A stretch of 64,000 nt of DNA from Agapetus fuscipes. Lineage: Eukaryota; Arthropoda; Insecta; Trichoptera; Glossosomatidae. This document shows positions 42,881 to 53,340 of the stretch, piece by piece. Location: the NCBI GenBank assembly GCA_951799405.1, contig OX637362.1, forward strand, positions 7,580,703 through 7,644,702, read 5' to 3'. The notes under the pieces were generated by a model that saw nothing but the letters and a program-made list of their open reading frames with translations, was not told the origin of the DNA and did not search any database. Position 1 is the stretch's first letter. Every line of letters starts with the position of its first letter. A program made the position numbers and the translations under genes.

Positions 42881-43387
42881 ATCGAACTTAATTCACTCCG
42901 CGAACCGTAAAGTTCGTTAGTTTGCATTGATTGGAATGTATTCGACCGATTACATATAAATTTTTCATCCCTTCAATGCGGAATTGTTAAATTAAATTGT
43001 TTGGTTCATTACATGCAATGTTTTATCGCGGAATGACCGCCGCACGCGATCCATCATTCGATAATTGTTTAATTAAAAACGCTTAAAATTGTAGTATCAA
43101 TTTTTAATTAATAGATTGTTTTTTGTGGTTTCAGTCAAACAATTCGCTGTATTAAAATCTAGTGGTTTTTAGGATGCAGCGAACAACTATGATTAAAAGT
43201 TTATTCCATAAAATCCAACTTTCACTGTTACTGTATCCTGCCGCCGATCCACTAAGGTTGACAATATCTCCGCAGATGCGTGTTCACTTTCTTCTGTCCT
43301 TGTATATCTCTTTCATCTTTGCAACATTCATCGCTTTCCTCATATTTTATCCTAAAATCTAGAATAAAAATATAAGATTAGTGCTAT

Positions 43388-43620
43388 AGATAAATTGACA
43401 TTCAAGGCTCGTATTTAATGCATACCCACAAGCAGGCATATGTAAGTTTGCACTTACACATGATGCACGTGTACTTACAAAATAAACCAAAACTCACATA
43501 AACCTTGCCACTCCTGCCTCCTTTTCCTGAAACAAGGGTATCATACCAAAGTAAACCATTGTTACAATATAAGTCGGCCTCAAGTTTCGAAGTCAAGTCA
43601 ACCTATAAGTCAAGGAATAT
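43388..43620 (-). repeat. RL1 LINE 3' tail
   Basis: GATAAATTGACATTCAAGGC, CCCACAAGCAGGCATATGTA, CACATGATGCACGTGTACTT and CAACCTATAAGTCAAGGAAT. A small duplication near AGTCAAGTCAACC. Confidence 0.85.
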
Positions 43621-43803
43621 GGATGAGACAGATAATTACGGTATAAGGTTTATTGTACAAAATTCAACGATTTATATACAATGAAGAAAAGACACATAAA
43701 ATATCAGCAATACATCAAACAATAAATGCAAGCGGCATGAGGTGTACTCAAGTTAGAAACATTATGAAAATTTAAAGAAGATTAATTAAGCTGCATTAAG
43801 AAA

Positions 43804-43876
43804 CATTAAGCAACATTGGGCGTGGTCAGTGCTTGGATGGGTAAGCGCTCAGGTACACCGCGTGTCGTTGGCATCT
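43804..43876 (+). rRNA. 5S rRNA 3' half (fragment), fused to SINE-B
   Basis: ATTAAGCAACATTGGGCGTG, GTCAGTGCTTGGATGGGTAA, CGCTCAGGTACACCGCGTGT and CGTTGGCATCTT follow the conserved 3' half of animal 5S rRNA, including the final stem strand. The 5' half is absent, so it is not a working 5S gene. It abuts the first base of the SINE-B head without a spacer. Confidence 0.85.
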
Positions 43877-44200
43877 TGGACCGGTCCGTAGTCCGTAGTG
43901 GCAACACTTCGGACTCGTAAATGGAAGGTTGTGGATTCGAATCCCGCCGGAGCACAAAAATATACCATTTGTATTTCAAATGTGCTCTTCGCTGGAATGA
44001 AAAATTCATAAACCTTTTACCAATGACCGGTCACCAAAGGTCCATCCAGCCTTACAGCAACTGGGTCTTGCTTGAGTATTGGCGCTTTGTAACAACGACC
44101 AAGCTCGTACACCTCTGCGGCACTATAACAAGTGTCATGGACCCCTAGAGTCTTTAGAATCTAGGGAGTCTCACGCACAGGATTTCTTAAAAAAAAATTA
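43877..44200 (+). repeat. SINE-B2, full length, with a 5S-derived 5' end
   Basis: Head GGACCGGTCCGTAGTCCGTA, CGGACTCGTAAATGG and GGATTCGAATCCC. Middle GTGCTCTTCGCTGGAATG. B2 body CTCTGCGGCACTATAACAAG, CATGGACCCCTAGAGTC, CACAGGATTTCTT and A run. 44201-44953 shows nothing recognised. Confidence 0.92.
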
Positions 44201-44953
44201 TAGTAAGTCATGTAAAAAAAACATGTAGAATATTCTGACGAATTTAACCACAAAGTAAACTGCTATGAGAAACATATTGATGTGTATGTCTTTAAGGTAC
44301 TCAATATTCAATTGGTGTCAAACATCCGACCGGTAAAGTTTGTTGATTTTCTTTTCAAAACTTCATGAAAGTAGAATTGAGTATAAAAAAGTGACATAGT
44401 CGAACATTGTATCCTCTAAAGATCAATTTCCCTTATACCGGCTCACAATAACAACAAGTTCATTTTTGGTTTATTTAATACAATAAAAAAATCACTTATA
44501 ATATTTATTTTCCTTCCAAATCCAATCCTAACGACAATAAAGCACTTTGCCAAAATACCACATTTATCGAAGTATATTTATAAGTTACATTATATTTGTA
44601 AAATGTATGTTACACTCGCCCTTAAAGCTTCACAAACATGCTATTCCAAAAGATTCTTTCGATACCTCGCAATAATGCCTCGTGCAGGAGTAGAGCTCTT
44701 TACTAGTCAGTAGTGAGCAGCAGCTTAGCAAATAATAGTGGTTAGTAGTCTGAAGTTTCCAGGGATACAAGTAGACATTAAACAAAAAACTTACTTTGAG
44801 CCTTTAAAAAATATTTCAAACTAAATTACTATAAATAAAAGCACTGTGTACAAAGAAGCTGTATCTACAGAGAGCTCGATGTAGTCATAAGGGCGCGTCA
44901 AGTAGCGCGCTTGCAGTAGTAAAAATGCAACAACACCGCATGGGTGATCATTT

Positions 44954-45245
44954 GACCGGCCCGTAGTCCAGTGGTAATACTTCGGACTCGTAAATGGAAG
45001 GTTGTGGGTTCAAATCCCGACGGAGTACAAAAAAAATACCATTTATATTTTCAAATTTGCTCTTCGCTGGGTTGAAAAATTCATCAATCTTTACCACAGA
45101 CCGGTCATCAAAAGGTCCATCCAGCCTTACAGCAACTGGGTCTTGCTTGAGAAGTGGCGCTTTCTACAGAGACGACCAAGCTCGCAGAGGGCTCTTGAGG
45201 TGTGATACACACAAAAACAGCGCTCACCTAATAAATCAGCCCAGT
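44954..45245 (+). repeat. SINE-B1, full length
   Basis: GACCGGCCCGTAGTCCAGTG, CGGACTCGTAAATGGAAGG, B box GTTGTGGGTTCAAATCCC, CTTACAGCAACTGGGTCTTG and GCGCTCACCTAATAAATCAG. The B1 reference copy. Confidence 0.92.
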
Positions 45246-45436
45246 TTAATAAAATAAAATACCAAAAATTAATCCTGAATTCAGCTAAATCCCACTTAGG
45301 ACGGTCAAGCTCATGATAATGATGTCTAAAATACAATAAACTATCCTTATAAAAATACGGGTTTACTGAAACAGAAACAGAATTTCAGAAAACTAAGAAA
45401 AAAATGCTCATCATTTTCTGGTCAGAAATTAAATTT

Positions 45437-45585
45437 ATTTGATTTCTCTTTTCGGTGTTTACTTTTCGCACAAATTAAGGTATCGTCTAAGTTTATTCAG
45501 CTTTCACAAGTTTCACATACAATTCAAGTGTTTGCCGTTAGGATGAACCTTATGGCTTTGAAAGTAATTAGGTTTCACTCAACAA
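45437..45585 (+). repeat. decayed SINE-A fragment
   Basis: TTTTCGGTGTTTACTTTTCG, TTTATTCAGCTTTCACAAG and GTGTTTGCCGTTAGGATGAA follow the SINE-A body at low identity. Confidence 0.45.
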
Positions 45586-45877
45586 AAACTAAAATTTAAT
45601 ATTTTTGCTCGCTCTTCATGTGTGGAATGTGTATGTTTACTCGTAAATACAGGCATAGATTTTTTTATTTTGTTATATTATTGCTTTTAACTTTACGCAA
45701 AGATCTTTCACTACTGAAAAAAAAATGGTTTTGTATAACCCTTCTAACCCTTTGTGAGCCCTTCGGACATATGCATGCGGGCACACTAGCATACACTCAA
45801 CTACTAATGCATTCGCACTCACCCCGTCTGAACATGCTTTTAGTGTCATTTCTAGGAAATAGACTACCTATACCTTG

Positions 45878-46005
45878 AGTATTACTGTGAATCAAAAAAT
45901 GTATGGAAACTAAATTAGCCCCTCCAGTGAGCGTTTAAATTTGCATCAATTTTTGGTAAAAACGTGATAGTTGAGTGCAAACGTCTATAAATATTGATAA
46001 TATAC
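45878..46005. repeat. Pal palindromic MITE
   Basis: AAAAATGTATGGAAACTAAA, CCCTCCAGTGAGCGTTTAAA and TTTTGGTAAAAACGTGATAG then TTGAGTGCAAACG. Confidence 0.65.
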
Positions 46006-46044
46006 CTGTAAGTCACACTGGATAGTTGAAGCTGTCAAAACATC

Positions 46045-46180
46045 CTAAGTATAAAGCTAAACGTTTAAGCTCCACCATAGCTTTTACCATAAATGTATTA
46101 AAAGGAAAACGCTCACTAGATGCACTGCTTAAATTTCCATACATATTCCCGTAAAACGCTACGTTTGAGTTTTGTACAGA
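46045..46180. repeat. Pal palindromic MITE
   Basis: AAGTATAAAGCTAAACGTTT, CCACCATAGCTTTTACCA, AACGCTCACTAGATGCACTG, CCATACATATTCCCGTAAAA and CGCTACGTTTGAGTTTTG. A second close pair, like 29400/29580. Confidence 0.65.
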
Positions 46181-46488
46181 GAGGGTCAAGTCAGTATGTA
46201 ACTTATAAGAGAGCCTTTCCCAATAAATTGTCGACACTTGGTTCTTTTCCAATAACTTACTCGATATGCCATGAAGTTTGTACACATCTATCTAAGTTGC
46301 AAGTTTACAAAGTGGACTTGCAAATTTGTTGGATATGGAAAGTTTACTTGAGCAAGATTCTTAAGACGTGATGATGCACCTGAAGTTTGTGCAATAGAAT
46401 TTGTGATTTTTACAAAAATTGGCATGACGCTGGTTTAAAAATACAAAAGGTTGTGCAAGGGTGAGTAAACTGCCATAGGTATTCACAA

Positions 46489-46813
46489 AAAAAAAAACGC
46501 AACTAAGCTACACATATAGTGTAACTTCTTGTCGCGTTATCCCCAAAGGGTTTCGCATGTGGCGAGTGAAACCAGTTTATTTTTACAGGTAAGGCCTTAC
46601 GCCAACCACTTTAGTTAAAGTGGAGGTTTCCCAGCTCCCGAGAGGGCTGTTTCTCATTTCTTGTGAAGGCTAAGTTAACCTTGCCGGTAATTTATTTTCG
46701 GGTATGAAATAAACACCGAAACGGAACATCATTTCTGAAACCCTCGGTGGGATTCGAAACCGGGCTCACGGCATGGATTGCAAGCACTCTACCAACTGAG
46801 CTATCGATCGGAC
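46489..46813 (-). repeat. SINE-A, full length
   Basis: Reverse copy from AACGCAACTAAGCTACACAT to TCTACCAACTGAGCTATCGA with reverse B box GGGATTCGAAACC. The whole body is present. Poly-A side at 46489. Confidence 0.92.
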
Positions 46814-46896
46814 CTAAATGTTATCATATACTATCCAGGAATAAGGTTTGTGGTCTAGGAAAATAATGAAAAGGACTCACCAATAATCCTCCCTTG

Positions 46897-46976
46897 TGAT
46901 AATAATAATAATAATATTAGGATTATTTATTTGGTGAGCGCTGTTTTTGTGTGTATCACACCTCAAGAGCCCTCTA
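46897..46976 (-). repeat. SINE-B1 3' end with (AAT)n tail
   Basis: (AAT)n at 46900-46918 leads into AGGATTATTTATTTGGTGAG and TCACACCTCAAGAGCCCTCT. It is truncated after about 60 bp. Confidence 0.82.
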
Positions 46977-46979
46977 TCT

Positions 46980-47165
46980 GAATATCTAAATCTCCTCTTT
47001 CCACGTTGTAAGTCCTCTTGTATCGAGACAAAAGCAAAAAAATAACTGTGACCTCATTACCATGGCGGGGTTGCTAGAGCAAAGGCAAATAGTTTTTGTA
47101 TTGTTAACGGCTCTTGTTAACGAAATTGTGACGCCACCTGGCCGGGTTGCTAGGAAGCAGCACAA
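46980..47165. repeat. interspersed repeat F, related segment
   Basis: CGGGGTTGCTAGAGCAAAGG and GGCCGGGTTGCTAGGAAGCA show an internal duplication of GGGTTGCTAG and resemble the reverse of 48650-48670 and 12345-12365. 47166-48565 holds no gene I can support. Confidence 0.45.
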
Positions 47166-48565
47166 GCTTAATATGTGTTGTTGGTTTTAAAAGAAAGAAT
47201 AACCATTTATTATATTTAACATTTCTATTCACTAATTTTAAACAAGATTGTAGTTTGATACTAATCATGGTTAATTTAGTAAAAACGGTTATTAATACAT
47301 TTAAACACCAAAAGTAGAACATCAACTGGGAAATTTTAACAAAAATTATATTTACATCAGTTTAGTTAATTCCCGTTAAGGTTACTCAAAATCACATTCT
47401 TAAATCATTTATTTAAAAAGTTACTTTATATGAAATCTCATGAAAGATGAAGAATAAATGTTTGCTCCTACATCTCATCATACGGGAATGAATTGAGGGA
47501 CGATGGGCTCCAGGACGAAGGAGAATACCATCGGTTTGGCAGAAGCACCAAATTTCTCTTTCGTGCAGCAGTTTCGAAGATTCGAGGTAGGTACTATGAT
47601 GAAAGCCAATCATTACTGAAGAGACACAAGAACGAGAAGTTAAAATCTTACTTAACCCTACAATGTGAAAACAGATCTGCACTACCTTTGGCTCTGAAAA
47701 AAAAACTTTTTTTTATTTGAGGGTTAGAATTAAATCCTTCCATAATTCGCTCAACGTTAATTTTACAAATTCGTAAGCAATCCATAATCTATGTCGCAAA
47801 ATACTTGTTTATTCGCATTTAATGCACGTTGAAAAATGGGCATTGAGTACCTACTGGTATTTTTTTTATACTAGTTAGTTAATGAAGTTACCATAGCGAC
47901 GTTATACTGAGTGAAAGAGACGCACTTGTGTCAGTGTTTAGATGTTTTTTTTATCAGATAAAGTCACGCATGCTACCGTTGAAAATACCAGGCCTAAGTA
48001 ACAGCGGTAGGTATTTGTTTGACAGTAAGTTTAAGGTTACCTGGAAACCGATTACAATATACATAACAAGATCTTTCTGGTACCATACGACATCAGCTGT
48101 CTGGCAGACCAAACGGCTCTGTCGCTTCATTTATTTATTGTACGAATATTGATCCCAATTATGAAACCAAATTATTTTCTTACTATTGATTCAGTATATA
48201 TTTATGTAATGAATCCATATTTTAACGCCGCTCCGTTACACGAGCTTGAAGCGCTTTACAATAATTTATATGATAGGTACATTTGTTATGGCACCATTAG
48301 CAGCTGATGGAAATGGCACTTATTTCGCATTAACAGTTGCCAACACGTAAATATTCATGAGAGTGTAATTCGCTCCGGATTAAACAGTAAATGTAACACA
48401 GTTTATTTTTTTTTATTTGAAATGAAATTTAATTTCGCAGCCATGTATTTTTGTTTTACAGTTAAACTAAATAACCAATTTATTTGACAGTTAATTTTGA
48501 TAGTTAATCAAATATAACCAAATTTCTGAATGAGGTCGAAACATTTTTGAATTTGGAACTTTTTT

Positions 48566-48680
48566 CTCGGCGAGCAAACGTTAGTCTTGTATGGAACGGA
48601 CGTCCTTACTCCTAAGTAACCAATAACAAAAAAAATGTTTGCCCTTTCCCTAGCAACCCGGTCGGGTGACGACAGAATAT
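48566..48680. repeat. interspersed repeat F
   Basis: TTTTCTCGGCGAGCAAACGT, AAAAAAATGTTTGCCCTTTC and AGCAACCCGGTCGGG match 12265-12390. Confidence 0.6.
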
Positions 48681-48883
48681 TGTACATGCCAATTTACGTG
48701 TTGACCTCATTAAACATTATCTTGATAAGGTCATTATTATTTTTTATTATTACTTAATCTATTATCTGTAATCTAAGTTTCAAAAATTAATTTCATTTAA
48801 GATTTATGTTGCATGCATTCACACAAGCAGACTCGTATAAGTCGGTGCTTATACAATATGTAAATGCTGCGTAAAGTGGACTT

Positions 48884-49352
48884 TCTTCTTCTTCTTCTTC
48901 CTTAGCCATCTCTCCACTGCTGGATATAGGCCTCTTCCATGTTTCTCCACTCCTTTCTATCCTGTGCCCTCTGAATCCATTTCCGCCCCGCGACTGGAAC
49001 AATGTCATCTGACCATCTTTTTTGTGGTCTGCCGACGCTTCTTTTATCTTCCCATGGTCGCCACTTGAGGATTTTCGTTGCCCATCGGTTGTCATCTCGT
49101 CTTGCCATATGGCCTGCCCATTGCCATTTTAGTTTTGCAATACGATCCATGATGTCTGTGACTTTTGTTAGGTGTCTGATGTCTTCGTTTCTTTTTCTAT
49201 CTTTAAGACTTATTCCCAACATCCGTCTTTCCATGGATCGTTGTGAGCACTTTAATTTATGGACTCTCACTGCGGTTAGCGAGATGGTTTCTAGGCCATA
49301 TGTTGTCACAGGGAGGATGCAAGTCTCGTAGATCTTTCTCTTTAGGTTCATT
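48884..49352 (-). pseudogene. third LINE, RT C-terminus with (GAA)n tail, nested in RL1
   Basis: A minus-strand frame (49351-48902) of 149 residues begins with MNLKRKIYETCILPVTTYG near 1-19. It has LKWQWAGHMARRDDNRWA near 73-90 and KRSVGRPQKRWSDDI near 102-116, and ends with EAYIQQWRDG. This is the familiar C-terminal end of many insect endonuclease-reverse transcriptases. The (TTC)n on the plus strand (48883-48900) is its (GAA)n tail. TAAAGTGGACTT at 48872-48883 and 49353-49364 is the 12-bp target duplication. The RT core is absent. It is rather GC-rich and almost intact, so recent. Confidence 0.9.
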
Positions 49353-49452
49353 TAAAGTGGACTTACGACATAAAAACCCAAACTATAATGAACACGAGCC
49401 CTGCAACTCTTCCCTGATCTTCCCTGAAACAGTGGGAACATTAGAAAAGTGA

Positions 49453-49573
49453 TTTGATTGTCATTGTCCTGAGGATGCCTTTTTAGGCGAAAACTGTTTG
49501 ACATATTTAAAATAAAATAATAAAAAAGTGAATTAAAACAGTATATTTATTTGATTAATTATTTATTTGATTA
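49453..49573 (+). mobile_element. 121-bp Penelope-like insertion with 13-bp target duplication
   Basis: ATTAGAAAAGTGA flanks it at 49440-49452 and 49574-49586. It holds CTGAGGATGCC, TTTTTA and GGCGAAAAC (a GCC/GGC stem between CTGANGA and GAAA), then AAAAGTGAATTAAAAC and a TATTTATTTGATTAAT repeat tail. The end resembles 7930-8025 and 37550-37610. Confidence 0.7.
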
Positions 49574-49807
49574 ATTAGAAAAGTGAACTATTTTTTACAG
49601 TGTGGGTGGTCAGCCTCAGAAAATTAAACAAAAGGTTATACAAATTATAAAATACAAACTCTAATAACAATTTAATATCTATAAAAAAATAACAACAACA
49701 AAAATTAACTCTTAGCCACCAAATTTGCAGATCAACCGCCAAGTTTTCTTTCTTTAATTCTTTCATTTCATCCGAGTCAACATTTTTCATTCAAGCTCTT
49801 GTTACAA

Positions 49808-49940
49808 CATAAAAACCCAATCTCAAATTAACACAAGCCCTGCAACTTTTGTCGACCTTCCCTGAAACAAAGGTAACATAGACTTGAATCAATTTTTACA
49901 ATATAGATGGCAGTTTCATACCAAACTTACTTAGGAACAA
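49808..49940 (-). repeat. RL1 LINE tail, 5' half
   Basis: AACCCAATCTCAAATTAACA, GTCGACCTTCCCTGAAACAA and ATGGCAGTTTCATACCAAAC. It is directly downstream of the previous RL1 copy and truncated. 49941-50756 holds only the direct repeat listed next. Confidence 0.75.
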
Positions 49941-50266
49941 AAGTAATAATATTGTTAGTCAATCTCTTGAAATATGTAGTTCTTGAATTGGAACTATTGT
50001 TCTTTTTTAGCACCACTTACATGCAAAAACTATGTTTACTGTACGTATAGATACTGCAGCAATAAATAGGGACTTTTGCTTAGTGTGTTCAGCCGTAGGA
50101 ATGATTACGATTAAATTTATTTATTTTTAGCGCGAAACAATTTATTGCGAATTCAAAGGCCATGCGGTAAGCGAAGAGTGCAAAGAAGCAGGTGTGATGG
50201 TCATCATAACATGATTGAGCAGCATCTCACCAGTAATCTCATATAAAAGTAACATAAAACTAACAT

Positions 50267-50522
50267 AGAAGTACCAATTAGTTGCGTTAGATCAGAATGT
50301 GGACCACACTTTCAGTGATCGTAGTTTTGCAGCATTCAATTAACAAACTGATACATTTTTGTAAAAAAAATAGTATTAAAGTACCATTTTGTAGTTCCGC
50401 AGATTCAATAAGTAATTATTCATTATATCTTAACCACGCTATCTCTTTGACTTCTTTATATATTTATTGTTGAAAGCAGTATTGAAGTACCATTTAGCTG
50501 CGTTAGATCAGAATGTGGACCA
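50267..50522. repeat. 40-bp direct repeat, 216 bp apart
   Basis: GAAGTACCAATTAGTTGCGT with TAGATCAGAATGTGGACCA at 50267-50306 recurs as GAAGTACCATTTAGCTGCGT with TAGATCAGAATGTGGACCA at 50484-50522. The purpose is unknown. Confidence 0.7.
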
Positions 50523-50756
50523 GACTAGACACAGACTTCGTACCGTTATGTTAGCCGCTTCACAGACGCACTCACACATCTGCAAATATATACATGCACA
50601 CACATACTCACAAACAAATACCAAGGCTCAATGACCTATAAAGGGTCATGGTCGAATTGTATATACCTAACACTGAAGTGACGAATTCAGATGGCGTTAC
50701 TAAGCCAACCATGGACTCTATAGACTTCAATATAAATTGCAAAGATATATTAAAAT

Positions 50757-51046
50757 TGCTATAATCTAAAACCTAAGCTGGAACGATATATTGACATTCA
50801 AGGTTTATATTTTATGCACGTGTAAATTTGTGCTTTCTCTTGCTGCAAGCTTGCTGAGGTCTCTTAAGGTGTGATTAACACGAAAAAGTGCTCATCAAAT
50901 CAATTTAAAAAAAACAGCGTGTAGGTACTTACAAAATAAACAAAACCTCACGTGAACTTTTTCTGCCTTTACCTGAAAAAGAATCGGCATTGGCAAAAAA
51001 TGAACCAATTTTCACAGCATTGGGGTCAGCCTCATACCAACTAATT
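50757..51046 (-). repeat. RL1 LINE 3' tail, interrupted by SINE-B
   Basis: TAATCTAAAACCTAAGCTGG to TTTGTGCTTTC, then after the SINE-B piece GTAGGTACTTACAAAATAAA through GGGGTCAGCCTCATACCAAC. Confidence 0.8.
50838..50912 (+). repeat. SINE-B1 3' fragment inside an RL1 tail
   Basis: GCAAGCTTGCTGAGGTCTCT, TAAGGTGTGATTAACACG and GTGCTCATCAAATCAATTT. It replaces the middle of the RL1 tail. Confidence 0.7.
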
Positions 51047-51214
51047 ATTCCAGGCAATGCCATAGAATATAATTGCTGCACATTAAAACCAGTTGCATCA
51101 TTAGAATAAGAAAATGACATTAAGGAATGGTAAAAAAATCCGATGAAGACGAATTCCGTATATTTTGTCCTTGTGAGCCCTAAAGATAAAATAATACGGT
51201 TTTTCCAGTGTGTG

Positions 51215-51297
51215 CTCTTGCCACAATATGCGACCTCTTCAGGGAGAACGCGACAAGAACTTAAACTATATGTGTAGCTTAGTTACGTTGCGTAAGC
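51215..51297 (+). repeat. SINE-A 3' fragment
   Basis: ATATGCGACCTCTTCAGGGA, GAACGCGACAAGAACTTAAA and ATGTGTAGCTTAGTTACG. Confidence 0.75.
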
Positions 51298-51327
51298 AGA
51301 TGGACTAGCATCTGAAATGTAGTGGAG

Positions 51328-51477
51328 CAGGGCTCTTATTCACGATAGGGGATAGAGAAGATTCATCTCGATTTTACCAGAAAAAGAAATAAATGGTATT
51401 GTGACAATACCTTTATTTCTTTTTCGGGGAAAATCGAGATGAGTCTTCTCTATACCCTATCGTGAATAAGAGCCCTG
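51328..51477. mobile_element. foldback MITE with CAGGGCTC ends
   Basis: The left arm CAGGGCTCTTATTCACGATA ... and right arm ... TATCGTGAATAAGAGCCCTG extend over about 75 bp each with only a few mismatches, meeting near GTATTGTGACAATAC. CAGGG ends suggest hAT, but no 8-bp duplication is visible. 51478-52407 holds no supported gene. Confidence 0.88.
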
Positions 51478-52407
51478 TTCCGAAGACAATCTATTAAGCA
51501 GGTGATTATTTAGTGAGAGAGCACCATTAAGGATTCCTAACACCTGGTTTCCAGGCTTTTTCTTGTGCTTCAATTGTCTCTAATACGAGCATTGGCCTCC
51601 TTCAACCTCTGCCTCCACTCCACCTCTCATCATTACCCACTTGCAGCATCCTTACCCACTTCATCGCTACATCTCAGTCTAGGTCTTTTCTCTCATCTTC
51701 CTCTCTGGTGATCGGTCACCATTGTTTTGGGAATCTAGTGTTGTTTCCAGGTTTATGAATCGTATATCATAATGCATCTTTGCAAGTTAGATTATAAAAT
51801 ACATTTTTTTTTGTCCACAACAGGTTAGGTACCCTAATTACAGTGCACTCTCACAGCTATCAACACGCTGGGAGGAACTCAATTGCTAGATTTTTAAATC
51901 TTAATAAATTGCATTAAAAAATGTCTATATTTGACTTACATGGGTAATCTTCCGCAGTTTCGTTTATAAAACCTTGGTATATCACGCCAAGAGAAACATC
52001 TTTATTTCAATGTTCAACCTTTGTAATTCCTGTAGTCATAGTTAATTGTTTTCTGTGATGGAGCTGTCTGTGGATCTATATTGTATGTGAGCAAAATGTC
52101 GTGTGACCGAGCTGTCTCTGGACGAGTTGTCTGTGACCGATTTTTCGTGGATCATCCTAAACTAGCATCACATTTTCCATTTCATTTTTCCCCGTCGATA
52201 CGGCATTGATGAACGTACCCGCTGTCAGTTTAGCTATGTTAGGTGTGTGTGTTGGTTAATTGAAAGGGCAATTTAATGAACTCGCCTGCAGCGTGATTGA
52301 ATTTTAATTCATACAATCAAAAAGCAGAACCATCTGTCCAACCAGGCACACATTTTTTTTTACTGAATAATCAATGAATTTTAACATTAAGTCAATAATA
52401 ATTTATA

Positions 52408-52634
52408 AAATAAGTTGCGAAAATATGTAAGGCTTGCACGGCCACAGGCAGATACGAGTAAATTCACGCTTACACATGCTGCATGCATACTTACAAAATT
52501 AACCATACCTCACATGAAAATAAACCGTGAAACTCTTGCCATCTTTCCCTGAAACCGAGGCTGCATTTGCAAAAGTGAACCATGTTTGTATATCATGGGA
52601 GTCAGCGTCATACCAACCTATCTGACTCAAGGAA
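52408..52634 (-). repeat. RL1 LINE 3' tail
   Basis: AATAAGTTGCGAAAATATGT, TTCACGCTTACACATGCTGC, CCATCTTTCCCTGAAACCGA and ACCAACCTATCTGACTCAAG. 52635-53111 holds nothing recognised. Confidence 0.85.
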
Positions 52635-53111
52635 CTATATTATAATTATAATATTAAATACATACTTACTTCCATTATACAAGTTCATAATATTTCTTTT
52701 TTCGTTTTGTCTGTTTCTTTATTCAACCACAAAAAGATATAGAATTGAAAGAATAGAGATGAACTGTTTCTATAGAAAATTTAGGTTCAAAAGAAAACTT
52801 GCTTGAGTCTCACACTTGTACTTGTTTTGTTCTAGAAGTTTTTTTTATGAATAAAGGAGTTGACGTATAATATTATTTGTAACCTAGTATGTAATCATCA
52901 TCACCATCATTATTATAGACGCCGTTTTTTAGAAAGTTGCGAGTTTGTAAATCGCATTTTTGACGATAGATGGCAGTACTAGTACCTACCGAACGTTTGA
53001 AATAAAAATTGCGAACTTTTTTTGCAAGTAAAAGAAACATAATTTTATAAGGACTTATTTTTCGGTTAGCATCCATCCACTCTTATAATAAGGTCTGCAA
53101 ATCTCAGTTGT

Positions 53112-53277
53112 GTAAATATTGTCTAGTGGTTAACGCTGCGGAATCATAAATGGAAGGTCGTGGGGTCGAATCCCAGCGGAGCATAAAAAACACCATTTAT
53201 ATTTTCAAATCTGCTCTTCGCTGGGTCGAAAAATTCATATACCTACATATATCAAAGTATGGTCCCCTAAGGTCCAT
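53112..53277 (+). repeat. SINE-B, head and middle (multiply interrupted copy)
   Basis: TATTGTCTAGTGGTTAACGC, B box GGGGTCGAATCCC, CTGCTCTTCGCTGGGTCGAA and CCTAAGGTCCAT. Its continuation is found at 53319-53340, 53865-53893 and 54109-54160 after removing four inserts. Confidence 0.85.
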
Positions 53278-53318
53278 ACCATGCCAACGACCATACCATG
53301 TTGAAAGCACCGGTTCTC
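53278..53318 (+). rRNA. 5S rRNA 5' fragment with 16-bp flanking repeat
   Basis: GCCAACGACCATACCATGTT and GAAAGCACCGGTTCTC are the 5' half of animal 5S rRNA. GTCCCCTAAGGTCCAT flanks it at 53262-53277 and 53319-53334, so it looks like a retrotransposed 5S piece with a target duplication, not a functional gene. Confidence 0.82.
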
Positions 53319-53340
53319 GTCCCCTAAGGTCCATCTAGCC

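Larger units (their letters stand above)
48760..49800 (-). mobile_element. RL1 LINE 3' end carrying two later insertions
   Basis: Reverse RL1: tail 48760-48883, 49353-49452 and 49574-49617, then 3' UTR and the last codons (TTAGCCACCAAATTTGCAGA ... CATTTCATCCGAGTCAACA) to about 49800. The insertions are at 48884-49352 and 49453-49573, each with a 12-13 bp direct repeat. Confidence 0.85.

Noticed and set aside
44954..45030. tRNA-Thr(CGT) gene
   Set aside because: The anticodon loop and part of the acceptor stem survive, but the anticodon stem is mispaired and the sequence continues into the SINE-B body.
47413..47720. coding exon on either strand
   Set aside because: Two overlapping frames of similar length, no motif and no splice context.
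51540..51740. antisense LINE C-terminus
   Set aside because: The composition fits, but I could not place any conserved motif in frame.
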